From: Reyranella soli
Lineage (GTDB): Bacteria > Pseudomonadota > Alphaproteobacteria > Reyranellales > Reyranellaceae
DNA: 51,837 bases
Assembly (NCBI RefSeq): GCF_007992495.1
Contig: NZ_BKAJ01000106.1
Span: forward strand, 1-51,837
Direction of reading: 5' to 3'
The position numbers were made by a program, and so were the translations under genes. This document shows, in pieces, positions 25,626 to 35,431 of the stretch (position 1 is its first letter; every line of letters begins with the position of its first letter). The notes under the pieces were generated by a model, which had not been told where the DNA came from, ran no database searches, and saw only the letters and a program-made list of their open reading frames with translations.

Positions 25626-28600
25626 ATGCAAGTAAAAGGCGAAATAGCCATTGTCGGCTACGCGTGTCGCGTGCCTGGAGCACGCAACAGCGATGAGTTG
25701 TGGCAGCTTCTACGCAACAACCATTGCGCTGTGTCGTGGATCAACCCCGAGCGATTTCCCACCGCCCCCTTCTATCATCCCAGCGCCGATCAACCGGGCC
25801 GCAGCTACACCTTCGCGGCCGGCATCATCGACGATGTCTGGGGCTTCGATGCCGCCGCCTTCGGCATGAGCCCACGCGAGGCCGAGCAGGTCGATCCCCA
25901 GCATCGCCACCTGCTCGAAGTCTCGCACGATGCGCTCGCCCATGCAGGCATCCGTCCGTCGAGCCTGGCTGGCGGCGAGACCGGCGTTTATGTCGGCGCC
26001 TCGTCCGTCGACTACGCCGCGAGATTCTTCGCCGATCCATCGATGGCCGATGTGCACATGATGACGGGCAACTCCCTCAGCATCATGGCCAACCGCATTT
26101 CCTATGCCATGGATCTGCGCGGCCCCAGCCTCGCCATCGACACAGCGTGCTCGTCGTCGATGGTGGCCGTCCATCTCGCGGCCGAGGCGATCCGCCACGG
26201 GACCATCGACACGGCGATCGTCGGCGGCGTCAATCTGCTGCTCTCGCCGTTCTCATACGTCGGCTTCTCGCGCGCCACCATGCTGTCACCGACGGGTCTA
26301 TGCCGGCCGTTCGACGCCGCTGCGGACGGCTACGTTCGTGCCGAGGGCACCATCGTGGTGGTCCTGCGCTCGATGGCGGCGGCCAACAAGGCGCGCAACC
26401 ACATCCATGGCGTGATCGTCGGATCGGGCATGAACCAGGACGGCCGGACCACCGGCCTGTCGCTGCCTTCCGCCGAATCGCAACGCCGGCTGGTCGAACG
26501 CGTCTACGACGATTTCTCCGTCGATCCGGCGGATCTGCTGTTCGTCGAGGCACATGGCACGGGCACGCCGGTTGGCGATCCGATCGAAGCCGATGCCCTC
26601 GGCAAGGGCCTGGCACAGCGGCGCGCGCAGCCCTTGCCGATCGGGTCGATCAAATCGAACATCGGCCATCTCGAGCCGGTATCGGGCCTCGCCGGGCTCC
26701 TGAAGTCCGTCATGGCGCTGAAGCACGGCATGGTGCCGGCGACGCTGCATCAGCAATCGCCCAGCCCCAATATCCCGTTCGACGAGCTCAATCTCCGGGT
26801 CGTGGACCGCAATTGGCGCCCGGCAGAGCGGCGAGGCGCCGGGCTTGCCGGCATCAATTCGTTCGGCTTCGGTGGCACCAACGCGCATGCCATCCTGCGC
26901 AGCAACGTCGCCAGCGGCCAGGTCGTCTATTTGCGCACCGACGTGCTGGCGCCGCCCCTGCTTTTGACGGCGTACAGTTCTGAGGCGCTGCCGGCGCTGG
27001 CGAAAGCAACCGACCAGCACTGGCCCGACGCATCGCGGGCGGTGCCGGAGTTCATCGCCGCGTGTGCGCACCAGCGGGATTTGCTGCCTCATCGCGCGCT
27101 GATCCGCGGCGGGACGACCGACGAGATCCGCCTACGTACCCAACGCTTCGCTGCCGGCGAAAAGGACGCTGCGGTGATGACTGGCCAGGCGCTGGGCAAT
27201 GCCTTGCCGGTGGCGTTCCTGTTCTCCGGCAACGGCGCGCAGTGGGTCGGCATGGGACGCGATGCGTGGAAGGACAATGCTCACTTCCGCGAAGCCCTGC
27301 AGGAGATCGACAGCCACTTCGCCAAGGTGCAGGACTGGTCGATCGTCGATCTGCTGTTCGCCGAAAATCTGGCAGAGCAGATCCGCCGGGCGTCCTACTC
27401 CCAGCCCCTGCTGCTGGCCTTGCAGGTCGCAGTCGTTCGCGCGCTCGAGGAGGCCGGCGTCACGCCGACGGCGACGCTGGGCCACAGCGTCGGCGAGATT
27501 ACCGCCGCGTGGGCGGCGGGTGGGCTCAGCCTCGACCAGGCCATTGACATCGTCATCGCGCGCAGCCGCCATCAGGAAGCCACGCACGGCACGGGTGGCA
27601 TGGCGGCGCTGATGATGAGCGAGCGCGAGACAAGGCGGTTCCTGAAGGCCGTCAATGCACCGGGCGTCGACGTGGCCGCCATCAACAGCTGGCGCAGCGT
27701 CACGATCTCCGGCCCCGGGCAGGAGATCGAGCGCGTCCTGGCGGCCGCCGGCCGCGTGCGCGTCAGCGCGCGTCGTCTCGACATCGACTATCCCTTCCAC
27801 AGCACGCTCATTGAACCCGTTCGTGCGCCGCTGCTGCGCGAACTCGGCGGCCTGAAGCCCCTGGCGCTGCGCCGCAAGATGATCTCGTCGGTGACGGGCG
27901 AGGCCGCCACCGCCGAAATGCTGGGCGCCGAACACTGGTGGCACAATGTCCGCGAGCCGGTACGGTTCGAGGCGGCGTTGTCGCGCCTGCTGGAGGACGG
28001 ATTCAAGATCTTCGTCGAGGTCGGACCAAAGCCCATCCTCACGAGCTACGTCCGCGACATCCAGCGCGAAGCCGGTGTCCGTGGTGCGATCATCGAGACG
28101 ATGAACGAGACCGACGGCCAGGCGGCCGGCGATCCGATCGAACGCGCCGCCGCCAAGGTCCTGCTCGCCGGAGGCAACGTCGACCTGCAGCGCTTCTTCG
28201 GGCCGCCGCCGGCATCGGCCGTGATCCTGCCCCTCTATCCATGGCAGCACACGCCCTTCATCGCACGGCCGACGATCGAGTCGACGACCGTCATGTCGCC
28301 CGCCGAGCATCCGCTGCTGGGGCGCCGGCATCGCCTCGACTGCTTCGAATGGTTCTCGACCATCGATCCTGTCCTGTTCACTTGGCTCCAGGACCACAAG
28401 GTCGCCGGCATGCCGGTCTTTCCGGCCACCGCCTATGCGGAGGTGATGCTGGCGGCGGCGCGCGCTGTCCATCCTGGTGCCGCTCTGGAGCTGCGCGATT
28501 TCGACATCGTGCGGCCGCTGGTATTCGACGGGCGCGCCTCATTCGAGACCCTGCTGCGGCTTTCGCCCGAGACAGGGGTCGCAGAGTTCCTGTCGCGCGC

Positions 28601-31600
28601 GCGCGGCGGCGTGCACGACTGGACCCTCCACGCGCGCGGCGTGGTCGGTCGGTCTCCCATCGCCAGCAGAATGACGTCGGTCCCGCAGGTAGCTCCGGGT
28701 ACCGTCTCCGTCGTCAAGCCCAAGGTCTACGAAAGCGCGCGGGCGCTCGGCTTCGACTATGGGCCGACCTTCCAGCGGGCGCGCCACGTTGACTTCCCGC
28801 ACCCCAAACGCGCGATCGCCAGCCTCAACCCGCCGGCGGCCGAGACGATGGAGTCGTATGTCATCGACCTGACGGCTTTCGACTCGGCGTTTCATGCCCT
28901 GTTCGCGTCGGAAGAGGCAGGCGTCGCCGATATGCCGATGAAACCGTACCTGCCGATCCGCTTCGGTTGCGTGCGGGCCTTTGCTCCCGGCAAGGCAGCA
29001 GCCGTCGCCGTCGCGCGCACGCTTCGCCAGTCGCCGACATCGCTGCTGATCGACATCGAACTGTACGACGCCGACGGCAAGCTAATCCTCACCGTCGAGA
29101 GCGCCCGGCTTGTCGATGCGCCGGCCGATACGGCACCGAATGCCCAGTCGCTCACCTATCACATGACGACCTGGCGCCTCGACCGAGCCGGCGAACGGTC
29201 GGCCGTCGCCTGCATGTCAAGCACGGGCGCAACGTCGAGCGACGAGAAGAACACGTTCGGCGAGGCCCTGCTGCTTCTGGAGGCAGGCTGCCTCTGCGCC
29301 ACATGGAAGGCCTTTGCCGCGCAAGGAACCGAGCAGGCCACCCCTCGAACGGCAAGCGAGGGCGAGCCGGCACCGCCGGATTGGGCGACGTTCCTGCGCT
29401 CGGCGCTGCTCTGGCACCTGGAGTATCGCGGCCTCGCCGTCGACTCCGATGGCGCGAGGACCCTTGCGAGCACCTGTGAGCTGCCGGACGTCGCCTCGAT
29501 CGTGAGCTCGCTCGCCTTGCGTCATCCGACCATGGCCGCCGAAGCTGCCAGCCTGGCCCGTATCGAAGAGCTGCTCGAGCGCATCGTAGCCGGCGATCCG
29601 GAAACGCCGGCCGATCTCAATACGGCGCATTGGCGCCAGCTTGCCGCGAGTTCCAGCCAATCGGTCCTGTTGCGTGACGCCGTTCTCGTCGATGTCGAAA
29701 GCGCGATCGCCCGCGGCGGCAACGACCGGCTGGTGCGCCTGTTCATGATCGGCGCGCAGCACGTCGATGCCGCGATCGATCTCGTCGAGAAGTTCGCCAA
29801 CCTCGAGATCACCATCGCCGATCTGGACACGGACAGGCTGGAGCAGGCGCGCCTGCTGCTGGCCGACGACTATCCGCGCGCGCGCTGCGTTCCCTGGGCC
29901 GATGTCGAGGCGATTGCCACCGGCAGCATGGACATCGCCTGCGCAATCGATGGTCTCAGCGAGATTGCGGCAATGACGGGCGGCCTTGTCCATGTCGCCC
30001 GCATCCTGCGGCCGGGCGCCGCCGTCCTGGCGGCCGAGCCGGCGCCCAACGTCTTCTGGGACGTCATCCGGGGCACCCGCTCGAAATGGTGGGCGAGATC
30101 GGCAAACGCCGAATTCCCGGTCGGCGCGCTGCTGACCGGCCAGGAGTGGATCGACGAATTCGAGGTTGCCGGCTTCGAAGACGTGTCTGCGACGCCGGTC
30201 CTCGGCGATGCGCGGATCGGTGTGGTCGTCCGCGGCCTCGCCGCACAGCACGCCATGCCGGCCAAGCTGCCGACCGACGACGCGGCGATTTTCGCCTGGG
30301 AAGGTGACGCAGCCGCGTCCCATACAATCGCCGGGCGACTGCGCGACCGCCTTGGCGAGCACAAGACCGCAGCGAATGGCGACGGCGGCGCCGTGGCGGC
30401 GACGGACATCGTGTGGCTGATCGATGTCCCCTCATCCCAGTTCGAAGCGTCCAATGCCCTGGCCGGCCACCTGGCTCGGCTGGCCGAGCGCTGCCGCAAG
30501 CTTGCGGCGGAACCCGCGCGTCTCTGGGTCGTCATGGATTTCGGTGAAGACTTGCGCGACGTGTCGCCGCTCAACCTGCCAATGTGGTGCGCGGTCACCT
30601 CGGCAATGCGGGTGGCGCAGAACGAATATGCCGGGCTGCAGATCCGCTGCCTGGGGCTGGCGGGACTGCCGGAGGCCGCTATCGTCGAAAACTTGGCCGA
30701 AGAGTTCCTGGCTCCCGACGGGGAGCACGAGATCTTCGTGAGCGACGGGCATCGCCACGTCTTCCGGGTTCAGCGCGGCGTCCACGATGGCAGCCCGGGC
30801 CAGCCCGCGACTGCCGAGACTTCCATCGTCCTGGCAAGCCGCCAGAGCCACGGCCGCAATGGCCTGGCATGGGCGGCCGAGCCGCGCCGCGAGCCCGGGC
30901 CGGACGAGATCGAGATCGCCGTCCGGGCGACCGGCCTCAACTTCCGCGACGTCATGTGGAATCTGCGGCTGCTGCCCGAGGAAGCGCTGGAAGACGGCTA
31001 TTCGGGACCCGGGCTCGGCATGGAGTGCGCCGGGACCGTTATTCGCTGCGGCGCAGAGGTCGATGCCTTCACGCCCGGCGATCGCGTGGTGGCCTTTGCG
31101 TCGCACGCCTTCGCGAGCCACGTCGTCGCCCCGGCATTTGCCGTCAGTCCGCTACCGGCCGGCATGTCCTTCGAAGCGGCGTGCTCGATACCGGTGGCGT
31201 TCCTCACCGCCTACTATTCGCTGGTTCACCTGGCCCACATCCGCGCCGGCGAAACGGTGCTGATCCACGGTGGCGCGGGCGCCGTCGGCCTTGCCGCCAT
31301 CCAGATCGCCCGGCAGCGCGGCGCCCGGATCATCTCTACCGCCGGCAGCGACGAGAAACGGGCCTTCCTGCGCAGCCTGGGCGTCGACTTCGTCTCCAAC
31401 TCGCGCAGCCTGTCCTTCGCCGATGAGATCGCCGAGTACACCGCCGGCAAGGGCGTCGACATCGTGCTGAATTCTCTGGCCGGTCAGGCGATGGCGCGGT
31501 CGATGGATTGCCTGCGACCGTTCGGGCGCTTCATCGAACTGGGCAAGCGCGACTTCTACGCCAACACCCATCTCGGCCTGCGGCCGCTGCGACGCAATCT

Positions 31601-33077
31601 TTCCTACTTCGGCGTCGACGTCGACCAGCTGATCGGCGAACACCGCGATCTGGCGCGCCAGCTGTTCGGCGAGGTGATCGAGCTGTTCGCCGCGGGCGAG
31701 CTTGCTCCCTTGCCGCACCGCGTGTTCGATCCCGGCCATGTCGCCGACGCCTTCCGCCTCATGCAGCGTGCCGGTCACATCGGCAAGATCGTGGTGAAGG
31801 CGGCCGACCGCACCACGGCCCTGAGCACGGCCGGCGGCAAGTTCCCCGTCGCCCCTGATGCCCTGCATGTCGTCATTGGCGGCACCAGCGGTTTCGGTCT
31901 GTCGACGGCGGTGTGGCTGGCCGAGCGTGGCGCGACGCGCCTGGTGCTGGCCAGCCGCGGTGCCCAGCTCTCGGAAGCCGATCTGCCCAAGGTCGAGAAT
32001 CTGCGCAGCTGTGGCGTCGAGGTGTCGCTCGAGCGTGTCGATGTCGCCGACGCCCCGGCGCTGTCGCGCTTCCTGCAGCGCATCGCGGCGCAAGGGCCGA
32101 TCAAGGGCATCGTCCACGCCGCGATGGTCCTCGACGATCGTCTGATCGAAGGCATCGATGCCGCGGCGATGGAGACGGTGATGCGGCCCAAGGTTCAGGG
32201 CGCGCTCAATCTCGAGCAGGCCGTCGCCGGCCTTGAACTCGACTATCTGCTGTTCTTTTCGTCGGCCACGACGCTGTTCGGCAATCCGGGCCAGTTCAAC
32301 TACGTGGCCGCCAACGGCTTCCTAGAAGGCCTGGCGCGCCGGCTTCAGGCGCAGGGCGTGCCTGCGCTCGCGGTTGCCTGGGGCGGCATCGAGGATGCGG
32401 GCTACTTGTCGCGAAACATCGCCGCCGACGTCAATCTCAAGAAACGGTTCTCCTCGAGCCTGATCACCGCGCAGACCGCGCTCGACGGCCTCGACTGGAT
32501 CCACGACAGCCAGGGTCGCCAGACGACGGCCGGCTGCGCCATCGCCCGCATCGACTGGGCCATGGCCAAGCGCGAGCTGGCGGCGGTGCGGACGCCGACC
32601 TTTGGCGCCATCGGGGCGTCCTCGGGAACCCGGCATGCCGTCGACGGCGCCGCCATCGTCGAGCGTCTGCTTGCCCTGCCGCCCGACGAGGCGATCGACG
32701 CCCTGGTCGACATCGTCGTCGAGGAGATCGCGCGCGTGCTGCGCCTCCCGCCGAAGGAGATCGACCGCCACCGCCCGCTGGCCGAGATCGGCATGGATTC
32801 CCTGATGATGCTCGAGCTGCGCAACACGGTCGAAGGATCGCTGGGAATCGACCTGCCGATGATGTCGATCTCGAGCGGCATCACACCGATGGATGTCGCG
32901 CGTCGCGTCCTGCCGCTGATCACCGGCGAAAAGCAGGTGACGCCGCTGGCCGGTACCCTGATGGCGCTGACGGCCAGCCATGCGGCCGCCGAAGCCGAGG
33001 CCACGACCATCGATGAACAGCACGCCGCCGTCGCCGCCGTGCTCGAGAAAGTCCGTGAACTGGAGGGCCCAAGATGA
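25626..33077 (+). CDS. rkpA: RkpA-like type I iterative polyketide/fatty acid synthase (KS-AT-DH-psiMT-ER-KR-ACP)
   Basis: A 2483-residue synthase. KS: Cys175 in DTACSSS, then EAHGTGT and KSNIGH. AT: Ser621 in GHSVGE. DH: His924 in DHKVAGMPVFP. A methyltransferase-like segment at about 1330-1500 has lost the glycine-rich motif. ER: HGGAGAVGLAA near 1881. KR: GGTSGFGL near 2085 and Tyr2226 in FNYVAANGF. ACP: Ser2392 in GMDSLMM. No thioesterase follows. The full reducing set predicts a saturated acyl chain on the ACP. Length and order agree with RkpA of Sinorhizobium meliloti (about 2500 residues), known to be needed for K-antigen capsule and proposed to make its lipid carrier. The ATG at 25626 has a GGAAGAG site; the frame extends back to 25548 without one. 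It overlaps the next gene by ATGA, so the chain is probably handed to the oxoamine synthase. Confidence 0.92.
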   Translation: MQVKGEIAIVGYACRVPGARNSDELWQLLRNNHCAVSWINPERFPTAPFYHPSADQPGRSYTFAAGIIDDVWGFDAAAFGMSPREAEQVDPQHRHLLEVSHDALAHAGIRPSSLAGGETGVYVGASSVDYAARFFADPSMADVHMMTGNSLSIMANRISYAMDLRGPSLAIDTACSSSMVAVHLAAEAIRHGTIDTAIVGGVNLLLSPFSYVGFSRATMLSPTGLCRPFDAAADGYVRAEGTIVVVLRSMAAANKARNHIHGVIVGSGMNQDGRTTGLSLPSAESQRRLVERVYDDFSVDPADLLFVEAHGTGTPVGDPIEADALGKGLAQRRAQPLPIGSIKSNIGHLEPVSGLAGLLKSVMALKHGMVPATLHQQSPSPNIPFDELNLRVVDRNWRPAERRGAGLAGINSFGFGGTNAHAILRSNVASGQVVYLRTDVLAPPLLLTAYSSEALPALAKATDQHWPDASRAVPEFIAACAHQRDLLPHRALIRGGTTDEIRLRTQRFAAGEKDAAVMTGQALGNALPVAFLFSGNGAQWVGMGRDAWKDNAHFREALQEIDSHFAKVQDWSIVDLLFAENLAEQIRRASYSQPLLLALQVAVVRALEEAGVTPTATLGHSVGEITAAWAAGGLSLDQAIDIVIARSRHQEATHGTGGMAALMMSERETRRFLKAVNAPGVDVAAINSWRSVTISGPGQEIERVLAAAGRVRVSARRLDIDYPFHSTLIEPVRAPLLRELGGLKPLALRRKMISSVTGEAATAEMLGAEHWWHNVREPVRFEAALSRLLEDGFKIFVEVGPKPILTSYVRDIQREAGVRGAIIETMNETDGQAAGDPIERAAAKVLLAGGNVDLQRFFGPPPASAVILPLYPWQHTPFIARPTIESTTVMSPAEHPLLGRRHRLDCFEWFSTIDPVLFTWLQDHKVAGMPVFPATAYAEVMLAAARAVHPGAALELRDFDIVRPLVFDGRASFETLLRLSPETGVAEFLSRARGGVHDWTLHARGVVGRSPIASRMTSVPQVAPGTVSVVKPKVYESARALGFDYGPTFQRARHVDFPHPKRAIASLNPPAAETMESYVIDLTAFDSAFHALFASEEAGVADMPMKPYLPIRFGCVRAFAPGKAAAVAVARTLRQSPTSLLIDIELYDADGKLILTVESARLVDAPADTAPNAQSLTYHMTTWRLDRAGERSAVACMSSTGATSSDEKNTFGEALLLLEAGCLCATWKAFAAQGTEQATPRTASEGEPAPPDWATFLRSALLWHLEYRGLAVDSDGARTLASTCELPDVASIVSSLALRHPTMAAEAASLARIEELLERIVAGDPETPADLNTAHWRQLAASSSQSVLLRDAVLVDVESAIARGGNDRLVRLFMIGAQHVDAAIDLVEKFANLEITIADLDTDRLEQARLLLADDYPRARCVPWADVEAIATGSMDIACAIDGLSEIAAMTGGLVHVARILRPGAAVLAAEPAPNVFWDVIRGTRSKWWARSANAEFPVGALLTGQEWIDEFEVAGFEDVSATPVLGDARIGVVVRGLAAQHAMPAKLPTDDAAIFAWEGDAAASHTIAGRLRDRLGEHKTAANGDGGAVAATDIVWLIDVPSSQFEASNALAGHLARLAERCRKLAAEPARLWVVMDFGEDLRDVSPLNLPMWCAVTSAMRVAQNEYAGLQIRCLGLAGLPEAAIVENLAEEFLAPDGEHEIFVSDGHRHVFRVQRGVHDGSPGQPATAETSIVLASRQSHGRNGLAWAAEPRREPGPDEIEIAVRATGLNFRDVMWNLRLLPEEALEDGYSGPGLGMECAGTVIRCGAEVDAFTPGDRVVAFASHAFASHVVAPAFAVSPLPAGMSFEAACSIPVAFLTAYYSLVHLAHIRAGETVLIHGGAGAVGLAAIQIARQRGARIISTAGSDEKRAFLRSLGVDFVSNSRSLSFADEIAEYTAGKGVDIVLNSLAGQAMARSMDCLRPFGRFIELGKRDFYANTHLGLRPLRRNLSYFGVDVDQLIGEHRDLARQLFGEVIELFAAGELAPLPHRVFDPGHVADAFRLMQRAGHIGKIVVKAADRTTALSTAGGKFPVAPDALHVVIGGTSGFGLSTAVWLAERGATRLVLASRGAQLSEADLPKVENLRSCGVEVSLERVDVADAPALSRFLQRIAAQGPIKGIVHAAMVLDDRLIEGIDAAAMETVMRPKVQGALNLEQAVAGLELDYLLFFSSATTLFGNPGQFNYVAANGFLEGLARRLQAQGVPALAVAWGGIEDAGYLSRNIAADVNLKKRFSSSLITAQTALDGLDWIHDSQGRQTTAGCAIARIDWAMAKRELAAVRTPTFGAIGASSGTRHAVDGAAIVERLLALPPDEAIDALVDIVVEEIARVLRLPPKEIDRHRPLAEIGMDSLMMLELRNTVEGSLGIDLPMMSISSGITPMDVARRVLPLITGEKQVTPLAGTLMALTASHAAAEAEATTIDEQHAAVAAVLEKVRELEGPR

Positions 33078-34441
33078 GCCCCTACAATCGCACCGGCGCG
33101 CAGGAGACGGTCGACAAGGTGCGCCATGTCCTGCGCAAGCCCCAGGATGTCGTGGCTCATCCGAGCCGCGCGACCGGTCGGCCGTCCTTTCCCTCACACA
33201 GCTCGGAAACGCGGTTCGACAGGCTTCCCGAGTATGAGATCCTGAAGATCAAGCGGGCGGTCAGCGACATCAGCGGCATCGCCACCCCGTTCTACCGCCT
33301 GCACGAAGGACGAGCCGGCGCCACGACCTCGATCGCTGGACGCACCATCGTAAATTTCTCGTCGTACGACTATCTTGGCCTTAATGGCCATGAGGGCGTC
33401 GCCAACGCCGCCAAGACGGCAATCCAGGACTTCGGCACGTCGGTATCAGGTAGCCGGTTGTCCGGCGGCGAACGCCAGATCCATCGCGATCTCGATGCCG
33501 CATTGGCAAAGCTGCACGGCACCGAGGACGCCGTGGCCTTCGTCAGCGGCCATGCCACCAATGTCTCCGTTATCGGTGCGCTGCTCGGGCCGGAGGATCT
33601 GATCATCGGCGACGCCGTGGTGCACAACAGCATCATGGAAGGTGCGCGGCTCTCGGGCGCCAAGCGGATCCTTTGCCCGCACGGTGATCTCGAGGCGCTG
33701 GAGCGCGCGCTTCGCCTCAACCGCGCCCGGCACCGGCGCGCGCTTGTGGTCGTCGAGGGGCTCTATGGCATGGACGGCGACGCGCCCAACCTTGCCGCCC
33801 TGATCAAGCTCAAACGGCGCTACGACGCATGGTTGATGGTCGACGAGGCGCATTCGATCGGCGTGCTCGGCGCGACAGGCCGGGGCATCGCCGAAGAGCA
33901 AGGGGTCGACCCAACCGACGTCGACATCTGGATGGGCACGCTCAGCAAGTCGCTTGCCGCCATGGGCGGCTACATCGCCGGCTGCCGTCCCCTGATCGAC
34001 ATACTGAGGGACACGACGCCCGGATTCGTGTTCAGCGTCGGCCTGTCGCCGCCGGTGGCGGCGGCAGCACATGCTGCCATCGACATCATGCAGCAAGAGA
34101 CCTGGCGGCTGGCGAAGTTGCGCGAAAACGGCCGCACCTTCCTGCGCAGCGCCAAGGCCCGCGGCCTCGATACCGGCCTCAGCATCGGCGCGGCAGTCGT
34201 GCCGATCATGATCGGCAATTCACCGCATGCCGTGATCCTGTCCGAACGCCTACTGGAACGCGGTTTCAACATCGTGCCGGCCTTCTTCCCGGGCGTGGCT
34301 GAAAATCAGGCGCGGTTGCGTTTCTTCCTGACCAGCCAGCATACGGCCCAGCAGATCGACGATGTGCTCGATGCCGTGGTCGAGGAGCTGTCCAAGGTCC
34401 GCAACGGCCCGCCGCTCGTTTCCCTGGTCACCAAGCGTTAG
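33074..34441 (+). CDS. rkpG: RkpG-like alpha-oxoamine synthase (PLP-dependent)
   Basis: A 455-residue fold-type I PLP enzyme of the AONS/KBL/serine-palmitoyltransferase group. It has SGHATNVSVIGALL, DEAHSIGVLG and the PLP-binding Lys292 in GTLSKSLAAMGGY, with a family-typical C-terminal domain and an N-terminal extension of about 65 residues. The group condenses an acyl thioester with an amino acid (Ala, Gly or Ser) with loss of CO2. Coupling to the PKS through a 4-base overlap, and the PKS's lack of a thioesterase, suggest the acyl-ACP is the substrate, giving a 2-amino-3-ketone. This parallels Fum1/Fum8 in fumonisin synthesis and RkpA/RkpG in rhizobial capsule loci. The amino acid used is unknown. 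A strong hairpin follows the gene. Confidence 0.92.
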   Translation: MSPYNRTGAQETVDKVRHVLRKPQDVVAHPSRATGRPSFPSHSSETRFDRLPEYEILKIKRAVSDISGIATPFYRLHEGRAGATTSIAGRTIVNFSSYDYLGLNGHEGVANAAKTAIQDFGTSVSGSRLSGGERQIHRDLDAALAKLHGTEDAVAFVSGHATNVSVIGALLGPEDLIIGDAVVHNSIMEGARLSGAKRILCPHGDLEALERALRLNRARHRRALVVVEGLYGMDGDAPNLAALIKLKRRYDAWLMVDEAHSIGVLGATGRGIAEEQGVDPTDVDIWMGTLSKSLAAMGGYIAGCRPLIDILRDTTPGFVFSVGLSPPVAAAAHAAIDIMQQETWRLAKLRENGRTFLRSAKARGLDTGLSIGAAVVPIMIGNSPHAVILSERLLERGFNIVPAFFPGVAENQARLRFFLTSQHTAQQIDDVLDAVVEELSKVRNGPPLVSLVTKR

Positions 34442-34455
34442 CGTCTTCGCACGAA

Positions 34456-34497
34456 AGCACAATCCGCCCAGCTGGAATCAGCTGGGCGGATTGTGCT
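34456..34497 (+). terminator. strong hairpin after the rkpG-like gene
   Basis: Two 19-base arms (34456-34474 and 34479-34497) pair perfectly around a GAAT loop and include CCGCCCAGCTG/CAGCTGGGCGG. It starts 15 bases after the rkpG-like stop. Only TCTT and no long T-run follows, so it could be a terminator, an attenuator or an mRNA-stabilising hairpin between rkpG and rkpH. Confidence 0.65.
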
Positions 34498-34524
34498 CTT
34501 GCAAAAAGCATCGCCAGTGCGCGC

Positions 34525-34570
34525 AAATCCAATCAGATCGAACCGCGCGCGGTTCGATCTGATTGGATTT
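34525..34570. repeat. 46-base perfect palindrome, REP-like element copy 1
   Basis: Arms 34525-34544 and 34551-34570 are exact reverse complements around a self-complementary GCGCGC centre (arm core CCAATCAGATCGAACC). A related imperfect copy lies at 38784-38839 in reverse orientation, sharing about three quarters of positions including the AGAGCG edge. Dispersed extragenic palindromes of this kind are common in alphaproteobacterial genomes; this one sits in the rkpG-rkpH gap. Confidence 0.75.
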
Positions 34571-34636
34571 CGCTCTGGTTGGTTGGCGTGAGATAAGTGC
34601 GGACCAGCACGCGGCTGGCAGTGACGGATACCGCAC

Positions 34637-35431
34637 GTGGACTTCAATTCAATCGTCATCACAGGCGCTTCCAGCGGCATCGGCGCGACGCTTGCGCGAC
34701 GGCTGAGCGGTCCCGGCCGCGCGCTCGGCCTGATTGGCCGCAATCAGCAGCGGCTAGAGACGGTCGCAGCCGAGTGCGCCGCGGCCGGCGCCCATTGCCG
34801 CAGCGCCAGCATCGACATCCGCGACACCGCGCGGTTGCAGGACTTCCTCGACGACTTCGATCGCGACCACCCGATCGACCTGCTCGTCGCCAACGCCGGC
34901 ATCCTGGACGGTCGGCATGCCGACCAGGTCACGGAAACCGGCGAGACGGCGCGGCGCGTCCTGGAAATCAACCTGCTTGCCGCCGTGGATACGGTCCATG
35001 CCGTGCTCCCGGCAATGCGGCGGCGGGGCAGCGGCGGCATCATCATCGTGTCTTCGCTTGCGGGCTTCGTCCCGCTGGCCGATGCGCCGGCCTATTCGGC
35101 CTCCAAGGCCGCCCTGGTGTCCTACGCGCTGGCGCTTCGCGATGCCCTTGCTGGCGATGGCGTGCAGGTCATGGCCGCCTGCCCCGGCTTCGTCGCCACG
35201 CCCATGGCCGACATCCATCTCGGTCCGCGGCCCGGCGAGATTTCCGCGGACGACGCTGCAACGCACATCCTCGAGGGGTTTCGGCGCAACAAGGCGCTGA
35301 TCGGTTTCCCTTTGGTTCCCTTCTGGCTGTCGCGCCTCAGCCTTCTCGTTCCCGAGTTCGTCCGTCGACGGGGAGCCCGAGGCACCCGCTTTCATGTTGC
35401 CTCGCCACCGACTGACACGGCCCGCAAGTGA
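34637..35431 (+). CDS. rkpH: RkpH-like short-chain dehydrogenase/reductase
   Basis: A 264-residue classical SDR starting with GTG at 34637. The cofactor loop is ITGASSGIGATLARRL, then NAG in VANAGILDG, catalytic Ser in VSSLAGF, Tyr153 and Lys157 in YSASK, and PGFVATPM. A hydrophobic, membrane-like C-terminal segment (FPLVPFWLSRLSLLVPEF) is typical of 3-ketosphinganine-reductase-type SDRs. In the cassette it would reduce the 2-amino-3-ketone made by the upstream enzyme to an amino alcohol, as Fum13 does for fumonisin. RkpH in Sinorhizobium is an SDR at the same place. It overlaps the next gene by ATGA and is separated from rkpG by a hairpin and a palindromic repeat, so it may have its own promoter. 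The ribosome site is weak. Confidence 0.87.
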   Translation: MDFNSIVITGASSGIGATLARRLSGPGRALGLIGRNQQRLETVAAECAAAGAHCRSASIDIRDTARLQDFLDDFDRDHPIDLLVANAGILDGRHADQVTETGETARRVLEINLLAAVDTVHAVLPAMRRRGSGGIIIVSSLAGFVPLADAPAYSASKAALVSYALALRDALAGDGVQVMAACPGFVATPMADIHLGPRPGEISADDAATHILEGFRRNKALIGFPLVPFWLSRLSLLVPEFVRRRGARGTRFHVASPPTDTARK

